A DNA stretch of 9,386 bases from an uncultured Collinsella sp. (GCA_900544205.1 UQUG01000071.1:1-9386), one strand, 5' to 3'; shown: positions 1 through 7,756, numbered from the stretch's first letter. The notes: generated by a model not told the origin, from the sequence alone. Program-made: numbers and translations.

Positions 1-403
1 GCAGCCCCTGCAGCAGCGTGGCGCCCGAGAACAGCAAAAAGACGCCGTAGAGCACCGTGCCCGCAACGAGCATGATGGCGTTGGAGCCCCAAAACGAGGG
101 CAAGACCTCTTCTTCGCGCTCGGCAAACAGCATGTCAGCCAAAAAACGCGTGACCGGCATAGAGAAAAAGCTCGTGAGCGTGAGCGAGGCAAGCAGCGTA
201 TAGGTCACCATGCACACCAGCAGATCCTGGTTGGCGCGTCCCACGCCCCACAGACCGCACAGCACCAAGATACCCACCTGGAGCAGCACGCCCAGCAGCA
301 TGGGGCCCGTGCACACAATGCCGGCGTAGCCGTAGGCGCGCATCGTGGCAAACAGACCCTTGCGTCTAAACAGGCGCTTGAGCTCAAAACCGATTCCGGC
401 CAC
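1..403 (-). CDS. pelG: PelG, Pel polysaccharide membrane transporter (partial, N-terminal 134 residues)
   Basis: PelG is the multi-pass inner-membrane protein of the Pel synthase complex, thought to move the growing polymer across the membrane; it belongs to the polysaccharide-transporter/MATE-like fold. The protein begins (V/M)AGIGFELKRLFRRKGLFAT, the characteristic basic N-terminus of PelG. Two or more hydrophobic spans follow (about residues 34-57 and 64-85), then the charged loop FAEREEEV and a further hydrophobic segment that runs to the window edge. I chose the GTG at 403 because GGAGG lies 8 nt upstream, inside the end of pelF, and because it gives the family N-terminus. The pelF stop is 3 nt upstream, so the two are probably coupled. 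The C-terminal two thirds or more lies outside the window (full PelG is about 450-500 residues). The family call is firm from the start motif and operon position. Confidence 0.9.
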   Translation of the reverse strand, partial: MAGIGFELKRLFRRKGLFATMRAYGYAGIVCTGPMLLGVLLQVGILVLCGLWGVGRANQDLLVCMVTYTLLASLTLTSFFSMPVTRFLADMLFAEREEEVLPSFWGSNAIMLVAGTVLYGVFLLFSGATLLQGL

Positions 404-406
404 CGG

Positions 407-1834
407 CTAAACCTCCTTCTTGGGCAAATTGAACGCGCGAGCCGTCTCGTCGTACAGCGCGCGATAGTTGGCGAGCATCTGCTCGTGTAGGTAGTAGGTC
501 GCCACGCGACGCTGACCGCGCTCCCCCATTTCCAGGCGGCGGACACGGCTTGTGCACATGCGCTCCATGGCATCGGCCAAGCCCTTGCGATACATGGGCG
601 GCGTCACAAATCCGGCCACGCCAAAGTCGTCGCCGGGGGCGCCCTCGAGCAGCTCACGGCAGCAGCCGACCTCGGTCGTCACGCAGGGGCGACGCGCGCC
701 CAGCGATTCCAGTACGCTCAACGGCTGGCCCTCCGAGATACTCGTCAAAATGGTAAAGTCGAGCTTATCCATGTACTCGACCACATTGACGCGACCGGTA
801 AAGATCAAGTCACGCACGCCCAATGTCTCCACCAGCGCATGGCACTCGGCGCCATATTCCTCGTCGTCCACGCCGCCCATAATGTGCAGGCGCACCTTGG
901 GCAGGCGCTCGTGCAGCTCAAAGAAGGCATAGATCATGGTCTTAACGTCCTTGATGGGCGCCAGGCGCACCACCGCGCCAATGTCCACCCAGCCGTCATC
1001 GGGCTTTAAAGGAATGTCCTTAAAGCGATCGAACTGGATGCCGTTGGGGATAACCAGACATTTTTCTGCATCGCATCCCATGTCGATCTGCGTTTTGCGC
1101 GCATTGTGGAACAGACTCGTCACGCGGAAGGCGCGGCGGTAGATCTCCTCCGAAAGTAGGTAGAAAAAGCGGATCCAGCGGTCCTTAAACGACGGCACCA
1201 CCCAGTCGGCGCGAATGATCTCCTCTTCGCGCTCGCGCGTGTAGATGCCATGCTCGGTCAGCAATGCCGGTGCGTGATTCATGCTGGAGCCCAAACTTGC
1301 AAGCAGACCGCCGTAGCCGGTCGAAATTGCGTGATACACGTCGGCCACCGGAACCTCGCTGCCCAGTAGATAGAGCACGGGCAGCAACATCGAACGCATG
1401 GTGTGGAAGGCGTCGGCGAAAGGCGTATACGGGTACTCTGCCAGGCACACGTCGCGGAAGATGTCCATAAACGTTCGGCTCTGCAAAAACGAGAGCGGAT
1501 GCACGCGACGGCGGTGGAAAATATCGAACAGAACATCCCAATCCGGATTGGAGAGCGACACCAGGCGGCGTAGCGCCTCGCGCTCGCGGTCGTCAAAACT
1601 GGCTTCGTGCTGCTCGCCCGAAAGCCGCAGGGCATCGTCCAGGAACACCTCGTGCACCTCGACCACGTTGACGGGCAGCTCGTAGACAAACTTGCCGCGG
1701 TCGGCAGCATGCGCGCCGATCACCCATAGCACAAACTCATGCTCGGGCATGGCCTGGATATAGCCATGCATCCAGGTAGATACGCCGCCGTGCACATAGG
1801 GGTAGCAACCCTCGAGTACCAAGCAGATTCTCAT
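407..1834 (-). CDS. pelF: PelF, GT4-family glycosyltransferase for Pel polysaccharide
   Basis: PelF is the cytosolic glycosyltransferase that polymerises the Pel chain, using UDP-GlcNAc in characterised members. The 475-residue length is about normal. The N-terminal GT-B domain starts MRICLVLEGCYPYVHGGVSTW, with the glycine-rich GGVS loop at about 16-19. In the C-terminal domain the basic pair R290 and K295 (VVRLAPIKD) and the E-x7-E motif (SEGQPLSVLE, E368 and E376) are the usual nucleotide-sugar contacts of GT4 retaining enzymes. There is no signal peptide or membrane span, as expected for a soluble partner of the PelD/PelE/PelG membrane complex. The ATG at 1834 overlaps the pelA stop as ATGA and is preceded by the strong site TAAGGAGG about 10 nt upstream. 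The E-x7-E and GGVS motifs are intact, so the enzyme looks functional. Confidence 0.95.
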   Translation of the reverse strand: MRICLVLEGCYPYVHGGVSTWMHGYIQAMPEHEFVLWVIGAHAADRGKFVYELPVNVVEVHEVFLDDALRLSGEQHEASFDDREREALRRLVSLSNPDWDVLFDIFHRRRVHPLSFLQSRTFMDIFRDVCLAEYPYTPFADAFHTMRSMLLPVLYLLGSEVPVADVYHAISTGYGGLLASLGSSMNHAPALLTEHGIYTREREEEIIRADWVVPSFKDRWIRFFYLLSEEIYRRAFRVTSLFHNARKTQIDMGCDAEKCLVIPNGIQFDRFKDIPLKPDDGWVDIGAVVRLAPIKDVKTMIYAFFELHERLPKVRLHIMGGVDDEEYGAECHALVETLGVRDLIFTGRVNVVEYMDKLDFTILTSISEGQPLSVLESLGARRPCVTTEVGCCRELLEGAPGDDFGVAGFVTPPMYRKGLADAMERMCTSRVRRLEMGERGQRRVATYYLHEQMLANYRALYDETARAFNLPKKEV

Positions 1835-3711
1835 TTATCGTCACCCTCCTTACGCTCAATCGTCACGGTCTTGTCATTGGCCTTAAGCAGGTACAGATTG
1901 CCCGTCAGGTGCGTCAGCTCGCCACCGGACACCGCACCCGGCTCGCCGCTATTGGCGCGGAACATAAGCCAAGCCTCATCGTGGAAGTTGCTCAGGTTGA
2001 GCGTCCAGGCATCGTCGCTCGCATCCACGCTCACCGTCACGGACGAAAAACGCTGGATGGCGCCCGAGCATTCCGAACCGGTCTGGTGGCGCAGGTCGGG
2101 CGCAGACTTGGTAAGCCAGTCCAGGTAGTCGGTCAGGCCGCCCTTATAGACTTCCCAGCCCTCCTTGGCGCCGCGATCGGGATCCAGCAGGTCATCGGGA
2201 TGCATAAAGTGAGTACTCACGTAGTGCATGTTGAGCTCGGACACCGCGGCCAGACGCATATAGGTGTCATCGACCATGCCGCCCGAAACGATACGCGGCT
2301 GCTCCACGATGCCATCGCTCGCCACGCCAAATTCCTGCACGTAGGGCAGGTCGGTTCCGTCCTCAAAGTACGTACTGGCAATGGTCTTAATGCGCGGCAC
2401 GTCCTCGCCAATAATCTTGCGGGCGCGGGCCGAAAGAATATTCGACGGCGGCACGTAAACCGAGCCGTGCGCGTTGGGCAACACCTCGTCCTGAAAGGCG
2501 ACAAGCTCGTCGAGAGACGCGACAAGCGTCTCCTTGTTCTTCCACGTCTTGTAGTCGTACAGCGTGCCATAGTCGGTGTCCCAGAGTGTCAGCGGCTGAT
2601 GGTTGTAGCCGTGGAAGCCCAGCTCTCCGCCCATCTGCAGCAGCATGCCGCCAAAGTAGCGGAACTGCGTGGTATCGGCCTGGCGCGCGGGCTCGGTTTG
2701 GTTGACCACATCCTCGTAGTTTTCGATCATCACGCCGGTATAGCGAATGCCGTATTGCTGCGCGAGTTTTTGCAGGTCGGGCCACCACACCTTGGCATAA
2801 AAATCGGCGATAGAAAGGCCGTAATCGCGTTTGATGTACGTGCCGTCGCCCGAGGGAACGGGGCTCGGGAAATCGTCCAGGTAAAACACCGCGCTATTGA
2901 TGACCGGATAGGCCGTGGCATCACCGAGCAGGCTCACGGCCGCGGCATAGAAACCGCGCATGACCTTGTCATAGATACCGATATTGCACACCACGGTACG
3001 GCCGCTGCCGCAATCGCTCGACCAAATAAGCGGAGCACCCGTGTCGCCGGTTTTAGCCCACACGTGGGCCGTCTCACGCAGCGAAACCGAGAGCGACGAA
3101 TCGAAGGGATCCGAGAGCTCATATCGCTGGCCACCGCCGATCATAAAGTCCTCGCTCGGCACGATGCTCTCTGCCGTCGTATATTCATAGCTGGCAGAAT
3201 CGATGCCCAGCTTGGGACCGATTGCCTGCAGATAGCTCGAATTGTCCGGTGTCATGGCGAGCATCAGCGAACCGCCGGAGCTCACCCAGCTCATGATGTC
3301 GGAGAGGTGCGTACCGAGCCCATCGATCGAAGGCATCAGTAAAATCACGCGGTCGAAAGATGTGAGGGAAGGAATCGCATCAACACCATCGGTGGCAATA
3401 TCCACATCGCGGTGGGCAATTTTCATGTCGAGCAGAATCTGGTCAAACTGCTCTTTGACGTCCTCGACGCCATCTTGGCCCGAGTCGGTAATAACCAAGC
3501 ACGTGGGCTTTTGGCCAAACATCGCCGAGCTTGCCGGCACCGCATCGTTGGCGGCGAGCATACCCAGCTTATGCTGCCCGGCGCTGTACTGCACGCCGGC
3601 ACGCTCGATCAACAGCACAGCGGCCATGGCGATAAAGACAGCCCATACCACGAGCAGCCCTATCCAGCGAAAATGGCCTGCACGGTCTCGGATATGTTGC
3701 GCCACGCTCAT
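1831..3711 (-). CDS. pelA: PelA-type membrane-anchored polysaccharide deacetylase (DUF2194-like)
   Basis: This is the Gram-positive, deacetylase-only version of PelA (often written pelADA). It should remove N-acetyl groups from the Pel polymer outside the cell. With the start at 3711 the protein has 626 residues. Residues 1-15 are cytoplasmic and 16-36 form one uncleaved membrane anchor. Residues 65-270 are a Rossmann-like accessory region, 271-540 the NodB-like catalytic domain and 545-626 a probable beta-rich tail. Catalytic signatures are YLDDF (D279, D280), GFHGYNH (H367, H371, metal ligands), YVPPSN (419-424) and THFMHPDD (H501, H504). The glycoside-hydrolase domain of Pseudomonas PelA is absent. 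I chose the ATG at 3711, not the one at 3735, because it overlaps the pelE stop as ATGA and has GGAGGAGG just upstream. Catalytic residues are intact, so activity is likely. Confidence 0.92.
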   Translation of the reverse strand: MSVAQHIRDRAGHFRWIGLLVVWAVFIAMAAVLLIERAGVQYSAGQHKLGMLAANDAVPASSAMFGQKPTCLVITDSGQDGVEDVKEQFDQILLDMKIAHRDVDIATDGVDAIPSLTSFDRVILLMPSIDGLGTHLSDIMSWVSSGGSLMLAMTPDNSSYLQAIGPKLGIDSASYEYTTAESIVPSEDFMIGGGQRYELSDPFDSSLSVSLRETAHVWAKTGDTGAPLIWSSDCGSGRTVVCNIGIYDKVMRGFYAAAVSLLGDATAYPVINSAVFYLDDFPSPVPSGDGTYIKRDYGLSIADFYAKVWWPDLQKLAQQYGIRYTGVMIENYEDVVNQTEPARQADTTQFRYFGGMLLQMGGELGFHGYNHQPLTLWDTDYGTLYDYKTWKNKETLVASLDELVAFQDEVLPNAHGSVYVPPSNILSARARKIIGEDVPRIKTIASTYFEDGTDLPYVQEFGVASDGIVEQPRIVSGGMVDDTYMRLAAVSELNMHYVSTHFMHPDDLLDPDRGAKEGWEVYKGGLTDYLDWLTKSAPDLRHQTGSECSGAIQRFSSVTVSVDASDDAWTLNLSNFHDEAWLMFRANSGEPGAVSGGELTHLTGNLYLLKANDKTVTIERKEGDDK

Positions 3712-4607
3712 CTGGCCTCCTCCCCGTCGCGCCAAAACGCCAACTTTTCGCGGTTGTCGGCGCTCAAATACACATGTTGCTTGTCAATCGCATCGATCAC
3801 ACGGTGGACCTCGTCACCGTCGCGGCGCATCACGGCCAGGCGCAGGCAAAGCAACCAAACCTCCTGCTCCTCGGGCACGTCGAGCACCAGCTGGTCGGTC
3901 ACGGCCTGCGCCTCGTCGATCTGTCCGACATCGGCCAGCGCCGTCGCGTATCGAATGCGCAGCTCAAGGGTATCCTCGCGCTCGCAGCGACGCGCAAGCA
4001 GGCGCGCGTACTGTTGACGCTGAATCTGAGCAACGCGCCCCTCGGCCAAGCCCGAGTATTCACCAAGAAAATCACAGTATTCGTTGAGGTTTTGCGCGCT
4101 CGGGTCCGTCTTAAAGGCGCGCTCCAGCTGCTGCAGTTTAAGGTCGGACTCCTTGGAGATCTGCGCCACCGCCGTCGCGGCATAGTGCGCCACCTCAACG
4201 TCGTCGTTAAGCTTAGCCGCCTGCAGCTGCGCCAGGTACGCGTCGGGCTCCTCGGTGAGCATAGAGAGCATTAGGCGGCGCCGGTATGCCGGGTCGTTGA
4301 CGATAAGCGCCTCCTCGAGCGGGACCACGCCCGCATCGGCGTCACGGTCGTGCACCAGAATGCTGCGATGCAGGTCGTCGTTAAAGCGCAGCGACTCCAG
4401 CGCAGACTCTTTCAGCCCCTCGCCAAACACTGCGCTGCGGACCGATAGCAGAACCACCAGCAACGGGCCCCACAGCGGCACCAGCACTATCACAGCCAGC
4501 ATGTGCCCGCGCACCGGCAGCAGGCCCAGCTTCATGAGCGTCCACAGCGTCTGGCAAACCAGCGCATGAATCAGCAGCAAGACGGCAGCAACGACAAGCG
4601 AGATCAA
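3708..4607 (-). CDS. pelE: PelE, inner-membrane TPR-like scaffold of the Pel synthase
   Basis: PelE is a small membrane protein with a cytoplasmic helical-repeat domain that holds PelD and the synthase together. The 299-residue product has two hydrophobic helices (about 1-25 and 34-57), then a soluble, helix-rich domain. This contains the NDPAYRRRLMLSML stretch and the EVAHYA stretch that I recognise from Gram-positive PelE, followed by TPR-like helices (about 150-285) such as RIRYATALADVGQIDEAQ. The start is TTG at 4607, overlapping the pelD stop (TTGA). It is supported by AGGGGAG 6 nt upstream and by the hydrophobic N-terminus that follows at once. The downstream junction with pelA is another 4-nt overlap. 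No catalytic motif is seen, as expected. The family is poorly conserved in sequence, so the call rests mainly on architecture, the two motifs and position between pelD and pelA. Confidence 0.85.
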   Translation of the reverse strand: MISLVVAAVLLLIHALVCQTLWTLMKLGLLPVRGHMLAVIVLVPLWGPLLVVLLSVRSAVFGEGLKESALESLRFNDDLHRSILVHDRDADAGVVPLEEALIVNDPAYRRRLMLSMLTEEPDAYLAQLQAAKLNDDVEVAHYAATAVAQISKESDLKLQQLERAFKTDPSAQNLNEYCDFLGEYSGLAEGRVAQIQRQQYARLLARRCEREDTLELRIRYATALADVGQIDEAQAVTDQLVLDVPEEQEVWLLCLRLAVMRRDGDEVHRVIDAIDKQHVYLSADNREKLAFWRDGEEAR

Positions 4608-6743
4608 GCGACACTCCCCTCGCCGTCACCGGTGTAAGAGATGTGCTGCAGCAGCGCCACGATGTCCTCGCCGTCGACGGGCTCCACCGCAATCTGCTTG
4701 GCGCTCAGGCGCTCGCGGATAATGGGCAGATCGCACGCCTTTGCCTGGCGCATAAGCAGATAGAGCACGTCGCCGTCGACCAAGCCCGCCGCGTCGCTCT
4801 CGCGGATTGCCGACCCAATTGCGCCCACCAGCTCGCCGACAGGCTCCATGCCCGGTACCACGCGCAGGAGCAAAAAACTCCCCATCTTGCTATCTGCCAG
4901 CGCCTGCTCCGCCGCGAGCTCTTGGCCAAAGGCAGCCTGCTTGAGCACGCAAGTGCCGTCAACGCAGCGTTTATCCTGCGCCACCGCCTCATAGTCAAAG
5001 GCACGGCCCAGCGCGCTTTCGACCAGGCCGCACAAGATGCGGAACAGGTTTTGATAATAGAGGGTCATTTGGTTTTCGGCCGCACTACGCACAAAGATCA
5101 ACACGGCGGGTGCCCCTTCGCGCACGATCGTGTATCCAAACATGGGAAGCCCCGGCGTCAGCTCGCGGTTCACCCACAGGTTCGAACGACCCCCGTCGCC
5201 CAAAAGAGGTGCAAGCTGCTCAAGCGTGAGCGAGCGTGCGGCATCTTCGGCAATCGCGGGACTTGCTGCCACCAGGCGTGCAAATGCCCCACCCGAAACA
5301 TGGTAGATCGCCACCGAATCGTTCTCGAGGATCTCGCCCAGAAGCTCGCAGCACTTGCGATAGATATCGCGCGGGTTGAGCACGTCGAGCTCCTGCGTCA
5401 CGGCAAAGATCTTGCCAAAGCTGTCGTGGCGACCCACGATCTGGCGCCTGTACGCGCGCTTGTCCTCGATCGCGTCGTGGTAGAGCTGCGTAAGGAACGT
5501 ATTGCGGTTGCGCACGAGCTCGTTTTGATCTCGCTCCGCCCTAATGGCTTCGCTGTTGCGCAGCTGCACATAGCCGCACACGGCACCCACCACAAAGTAC
5601 GCAATAAACGGCAGCCAGTTGGACGGCTCGTAGAACAGGCCCTGGAAGGTATAGCCGTACTGAGTAAAGTAGCTCGCGGCCAAACCCACCGACGCCAGCA
5701 GCGCCGCAACCAGGCCAAAGTCCAAGCCATACAGAGTGCCGATCAGCACCACGTAGAGCAGGCGATAATCGAGCACGTTGAGCTGGGCCGATTGTGAGAA
5801 CAGATGCTCCAGCACCTCGAACAGAACCCAGGCAACGCCCGTCTCCAGGCATTTAATAGGCAGCGTGCGCATTTGGATGCAGTCGATGGCGGCGCGCAAG
5901 GGATTGACCTTCTTTGCTTGGCCAGCATCCCAACGCGCTTGAATGGTCGAAAGATCGCGCAGCAAGTCATAGCGCTGAAACCAGCCATAGCGCACGCGAG
6001 CGACGTCGTTGGCGGGCAGGGCGTAGCCGGCAGAATCGCCATAGGCAACTGAGAGCCCTGGGAACAGCGCCTGAAGAGCCTCGCCCACTTCACCCGCTGT
6101 GTGATGGAAGGCATCGGCAACGTCGAGCGTCTCAAAAGAGGCATCCCAGCTATCGAAGATACGGCGTACCAGCACCGCAAGCTCCTCGGCACACAGCAGG
6201 GGAAACGCCGCATCCCGCGCGCCCTGCAGAGCGACCGATCCGGTTGAGCACGCGTCGAACAGCGGCACCAAAAACGGGTCCTCCAGTGCGGCAGACGCGG
6301 TATACAGGAACGGCACGCGCAGGATCTTGGTTTGGACGCCCTCGCGAGCAGCATAGTAGCGGCACAGGTCGTTTGACGCACGGGCGATAATTCCCTTGCC
6401 CGTTCGCCCCGCGGCATCGGCGGCACCCTCGGCACCCGCGGGCCCCGCTACATACAGCAGTTGGATCCGTCGACCCGCGCACGCACGAAAGACCGAGCGC
6501 AGCGTCTCGATATCGCCCACGGTATCGGTATGCGGGGTAAGGTAATTGGATAGGTAGACCACGCGGTCGAACTCGTAGGCCTGATCCAGGTGTTGCAGAA
6601 GCTCTTTCCACGAGGCATGGGGTGATGACTCGTCGCGGCGCGCTTCCGCGGCAGCGACGACCTGGACATGGTCCCCGGGGGAACGCCTTGGCACAAAAGT
6701 CATCGTCAACATATGCGGTGTTGCCAACAACCAGCACCTCCAT
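4604..6743 (-). CDS. pelD: PelD with N-terminal SDR-like domain, c-di-GMP receptor of the Pel synthase; apparent frameshift near the start
   Basis: PelD is the inner-membrane regulator that switches on Pel synthesis when it binds c-di-GMP. Numbering here follows the main frame, first possible codon TTG at 6730 (708 residues). Residues 20-265 are an SDR/epimerase-like domain (LLYVAGPAG, KILRVPFLY, AEELAVLVRRIF). Residues 290-390 hold about four membrane helices, 390-445 a coiled coil, 450-575 a GAF domain and 580-700 a degenerate GGDEF domain. The active-site position reads DGDVL instead of GGDEF, but RESD (R643, D646) sits exactly 5 residues before it, as an I-site does. The best start is the ATG at 6743: GGGGAGGAG lies 6 nt upstream and it encodes the missing Rossmann strand (MEVLVVGNTAYV). 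It is out of frame with the rest. Removing one base from the C5-G4 run at 6673-6681 gives a continuous 712-residue protein. As it stands the gene is disrupted, or starts internally at 6730, 6712 or 6703. The product identity is sure; the state of the 5' end is not. Confidence 0.85.
6673..6681 (-). other. C5-G4 run where the pelD reading frame shifts
   Basis: On the minus strand the run reads TTCCCCCGGGGACC. Upstream, the frame from the ATG at 6743 encodes a good Rossmann beta strand and ends sensibly at about codon 22 (AKAFP). Downstream, the conserved protein continues in the +1 frame as GDHVQVV. Dropping one C gives AKAFPGDHVQVV with no join artefact. The upstream frame stays open without homology until about 6150. 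CCC-C is also a known slippery context for +1 slippage, so recoding cannot be excluded, but no stop codon sits in the zero frame just after it. Confidence 0.7.
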
Positions 6744-6749
6744 GGCGCA

Positions 6750-6758
6750 CTCCTCCCC
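6750..6758 (-). promoter_or_regulatory. Ribosome binding site deciding the pelD start
   Basis: The minus strand reads GGGGAGGAG, then 6 nt (TGCGCC), then the ATG at 6743. This is a near-ideal Shine-Dalgarno site at normal spacing. None of the in-frame downstream start candidates (TTG 6730, ATG 6712, ATG 6703) has a site of similar quality. It therefore supports 6743 as the original start, although that frame does not continue into the rest of pelD. Confidence 0.75.
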
Positions 6759-6777
6759 TAAAATCCACTTTAGACAT

Positions 6778-6806
6778 AGTCAAACATGCGTATTTTACGC
6801 TGTCAA
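6778..6806 (-). promoter_or_regulatory. Probable pel operon promoter/operator
   Basis: On the minus strand a consensus -35 box TTGACA (6801-6806) is followed directly by a perfect dyad GCGTA-aaa-TACGC (6788-6800). The flanks extend it imperfectly (ACA on one side, TGT after one extra A on the other). A second TTGAC (6778-6783) follows 17 nt after the first, where a -10 box would sit, but it matches TATAAT poorly. The dyad just downstream of the -35 is where a repressor or activator could act. The region lies 35-63 nt upstream of the pelD ATG. The exact promoter is uncertain because no good -10 is seen. Confidence 0.4.
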
Positions 6807-6868
6807 CGCGAGCCGGGGCGCCTTTAAGGCTGTTTTAAGAACTTTTTTAGGGAATGTGGGGACATCGA

Positions 6869-6936
6869 GGGTGCTAAATGCGCACCCAATCGGGGGTACG
6901 GTGAAAAACCGAGATCTGTCAAACAGTCCCCTGTTT
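6869..6936. repeat. Cluster of three short hairpins, possible dispersed intergenic element
   Basis: Three perfect small inverted repeats lie side by side on the plus strand: GGGTGC/GCACCC with a 7-nt loop (6869-6887), CGGT/ACCG with a 5-nt loop (6899-6911), and AAACAG/CTGTTT with a 4-nt TCCC loop (6921-6936). None has a T-run that would make it a terminator. The dense packing resembles REP-like or small palindromic intergenic elements. Whether it recurs elsewhere in the genome cannot be told from this window. Confidence 0.4.
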
Positions 6937-6966
6937 TGGGCATCCGCGACCTGCAGTTTTGTTGGC

Positions 6967-7000
6967 AAAAATCGATGTGCGCTCGGCGAGTTTCGATTTT
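6967..7000 (-). terminator. Possible terminator of the rlo operon
   Basis: On the minus strand an 8-bp perfect inverted repeat AAAATCGA/TCGATTTT with a 17-nt loop is followed by one more T (five Ts in all). It lies about 90 nt beyond the rloB stop and has no gene between. The stem is AT-rich and the loop long, so it is a weak candidate. Because it is symmetric it could act in either direction. Confidence 0.3.
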
Positions 7001-7087
7001 CCCCGCACTTCTCCTACGCACCGGACTCGCAATAGCGCAGTACAATCCGCCAATCGCACTAACCGGAAAGCCAATCCAGCGACTCGC

Positions 7088-7756
7088 CTAGCCAACCAGA
7101 TACGGCCCGATTACATCGAAAATTTCGCCCACCTTAGTTGAAGGGTTTTGCGCAGATGACTTAAAGTTACCCAGTTCCCTATGGTAGGCGATGAGGCGCC
7201 CAGCACGCTGCAATGCTTCGCCTCGCCTATCATCCACTGCCCCAAACATCCCGTCCAGGTTCTTGCGGTACTCGATGCCCAAGTTCTTCGACATCTCCTG
7301 CGCCAGGGCATGCTGGCAGTCGGACGCGGACATATGCGCGGTCGTGTAGCGAAAGTGCAGAAGCGGCCACAGCTCGAAGCAGGGGTTCGACCACAACGCA
7401 TGGAAGGTCCTCGAACCATCAGAGAGCTCGTTGCACTTGCACTCCATCGCGTCAAAGTCGGACGCAGGGAAGTCATCCTTGTCATACACGAGCCACACGT
7501 GGTCGAACGTCTCGGGCGCATAGCGGCAGTGTTCGACAGCGAAGTCAAGCAGGTCGAGCGTGTGTTTGCCCGTTCCCTTAACGATAACGGCAACCTTGCG
7601 TTCGTTTGCCGCGCACAAAGCAGCACGCACGCCCTCGAAGTAGCGAGGCTCAGTCTCCTTGCCCTCGGTCACCACGAGGTGGCGCGTCATCTGCACCATG
7701 CGCGGGCGAACCTCGCGTTTGCCACTACGCCAGCCCTTCGACTTCTTCGCTGCCAT
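7088..7756 (-). CDS. rloB: RloB-family protein (TOPRIM-like, AbiLii-type defence partner)
   Basis: This 222-residue protein has the three hallmarks of the RloB family: HLVVTEGKETEPRYF (26-40, acidic E31, E34 and E36), VWLVYDKDDFP (87-97, D92, D94, D95) and SNPCFELWPLLHF (123-135). The first two fit the glutamate and DxD motifs of a TOPRIM-like nuclease fold, so metal-dependent nucleic-acid cleavage is plausible but not shown. A basic N-terminus (AAKKSKGWRSGKREVRPR) may bind nucleic acid. Only 1 nt separates its ATG from the stop of the ATPase gene, and GAGGAG at the end of that gene is its ribosome site, so the two are coupled. The reading frame is open upstream to 7948 but that part lies inside the ATPase gene and encodes nothing recognisable. 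RloB with an AAA15 ATPase matches the AbiL type of abortive-infection system; defence is inferred from that pairing. Confidence 0.88.
   Translation of the reverse strand: MAAKKSKGWRSGKREVRPRMVQMTRHLVVTEGKETEPRYFEGVRAALCAANERKVAVIVKGTGKHTLDLLDFAVEHCRYAPETFDHVWLVYDKDDFPASDFDAMECKCNELSDGSRTFHALWSNPCFELWPLLHFRYTTAHMSASDCQHALAQEMSKNLGIEYRKNLDGMFGAVDDRRGEALQRAGRLIAYHRELGNFKSSAQNPSTKVGEIFDVIGPYLVG

Larger units (their letters stand above)
6744..7087. other. Intergenic region between rloB and pelD
   Basis: I find no convincing gene in these 344 bases. The short open frames across it on both strands have no recognisable motif and no good ribosome site. It contains the pelD ribosome site and promoter/dyad at the left, a cluster of small hairpins at 6869-6936, and a larger AT-rich inverted repeat at 6968-7000 that may end rlo transcription. 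Confidence 0.7.

Noticed and set aside
1909..3342. Plus-strand open frame of 477 residues opposite pelA
   Set aside because: It is antisense to a gene with clear NodB motifs, is rich in His/Arg/Val as GC-rich antisense frames are, and has no domain or ribosome site.
4643..5797. Plus-strand open frame of 384 residues opposite pelD
   Set aside because: Antisense to the membrane, GAF and GGDEF parts of pelD; composition is typical of a shadow frame and no motif is seen.
6744..7087. c-di-GMP riboswitch in the pelD leader
   Set aside because: I looked for a GEMM-like conserved core and found none; the hairpins present do not match its layout.
6622..7141. Plus-strand open frames of 137 and 60 residues in the pelD-rloB gap
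   Set aside because: They overlap the pelD start or the hairpin cluster, and have low-complexity, motif-free products.
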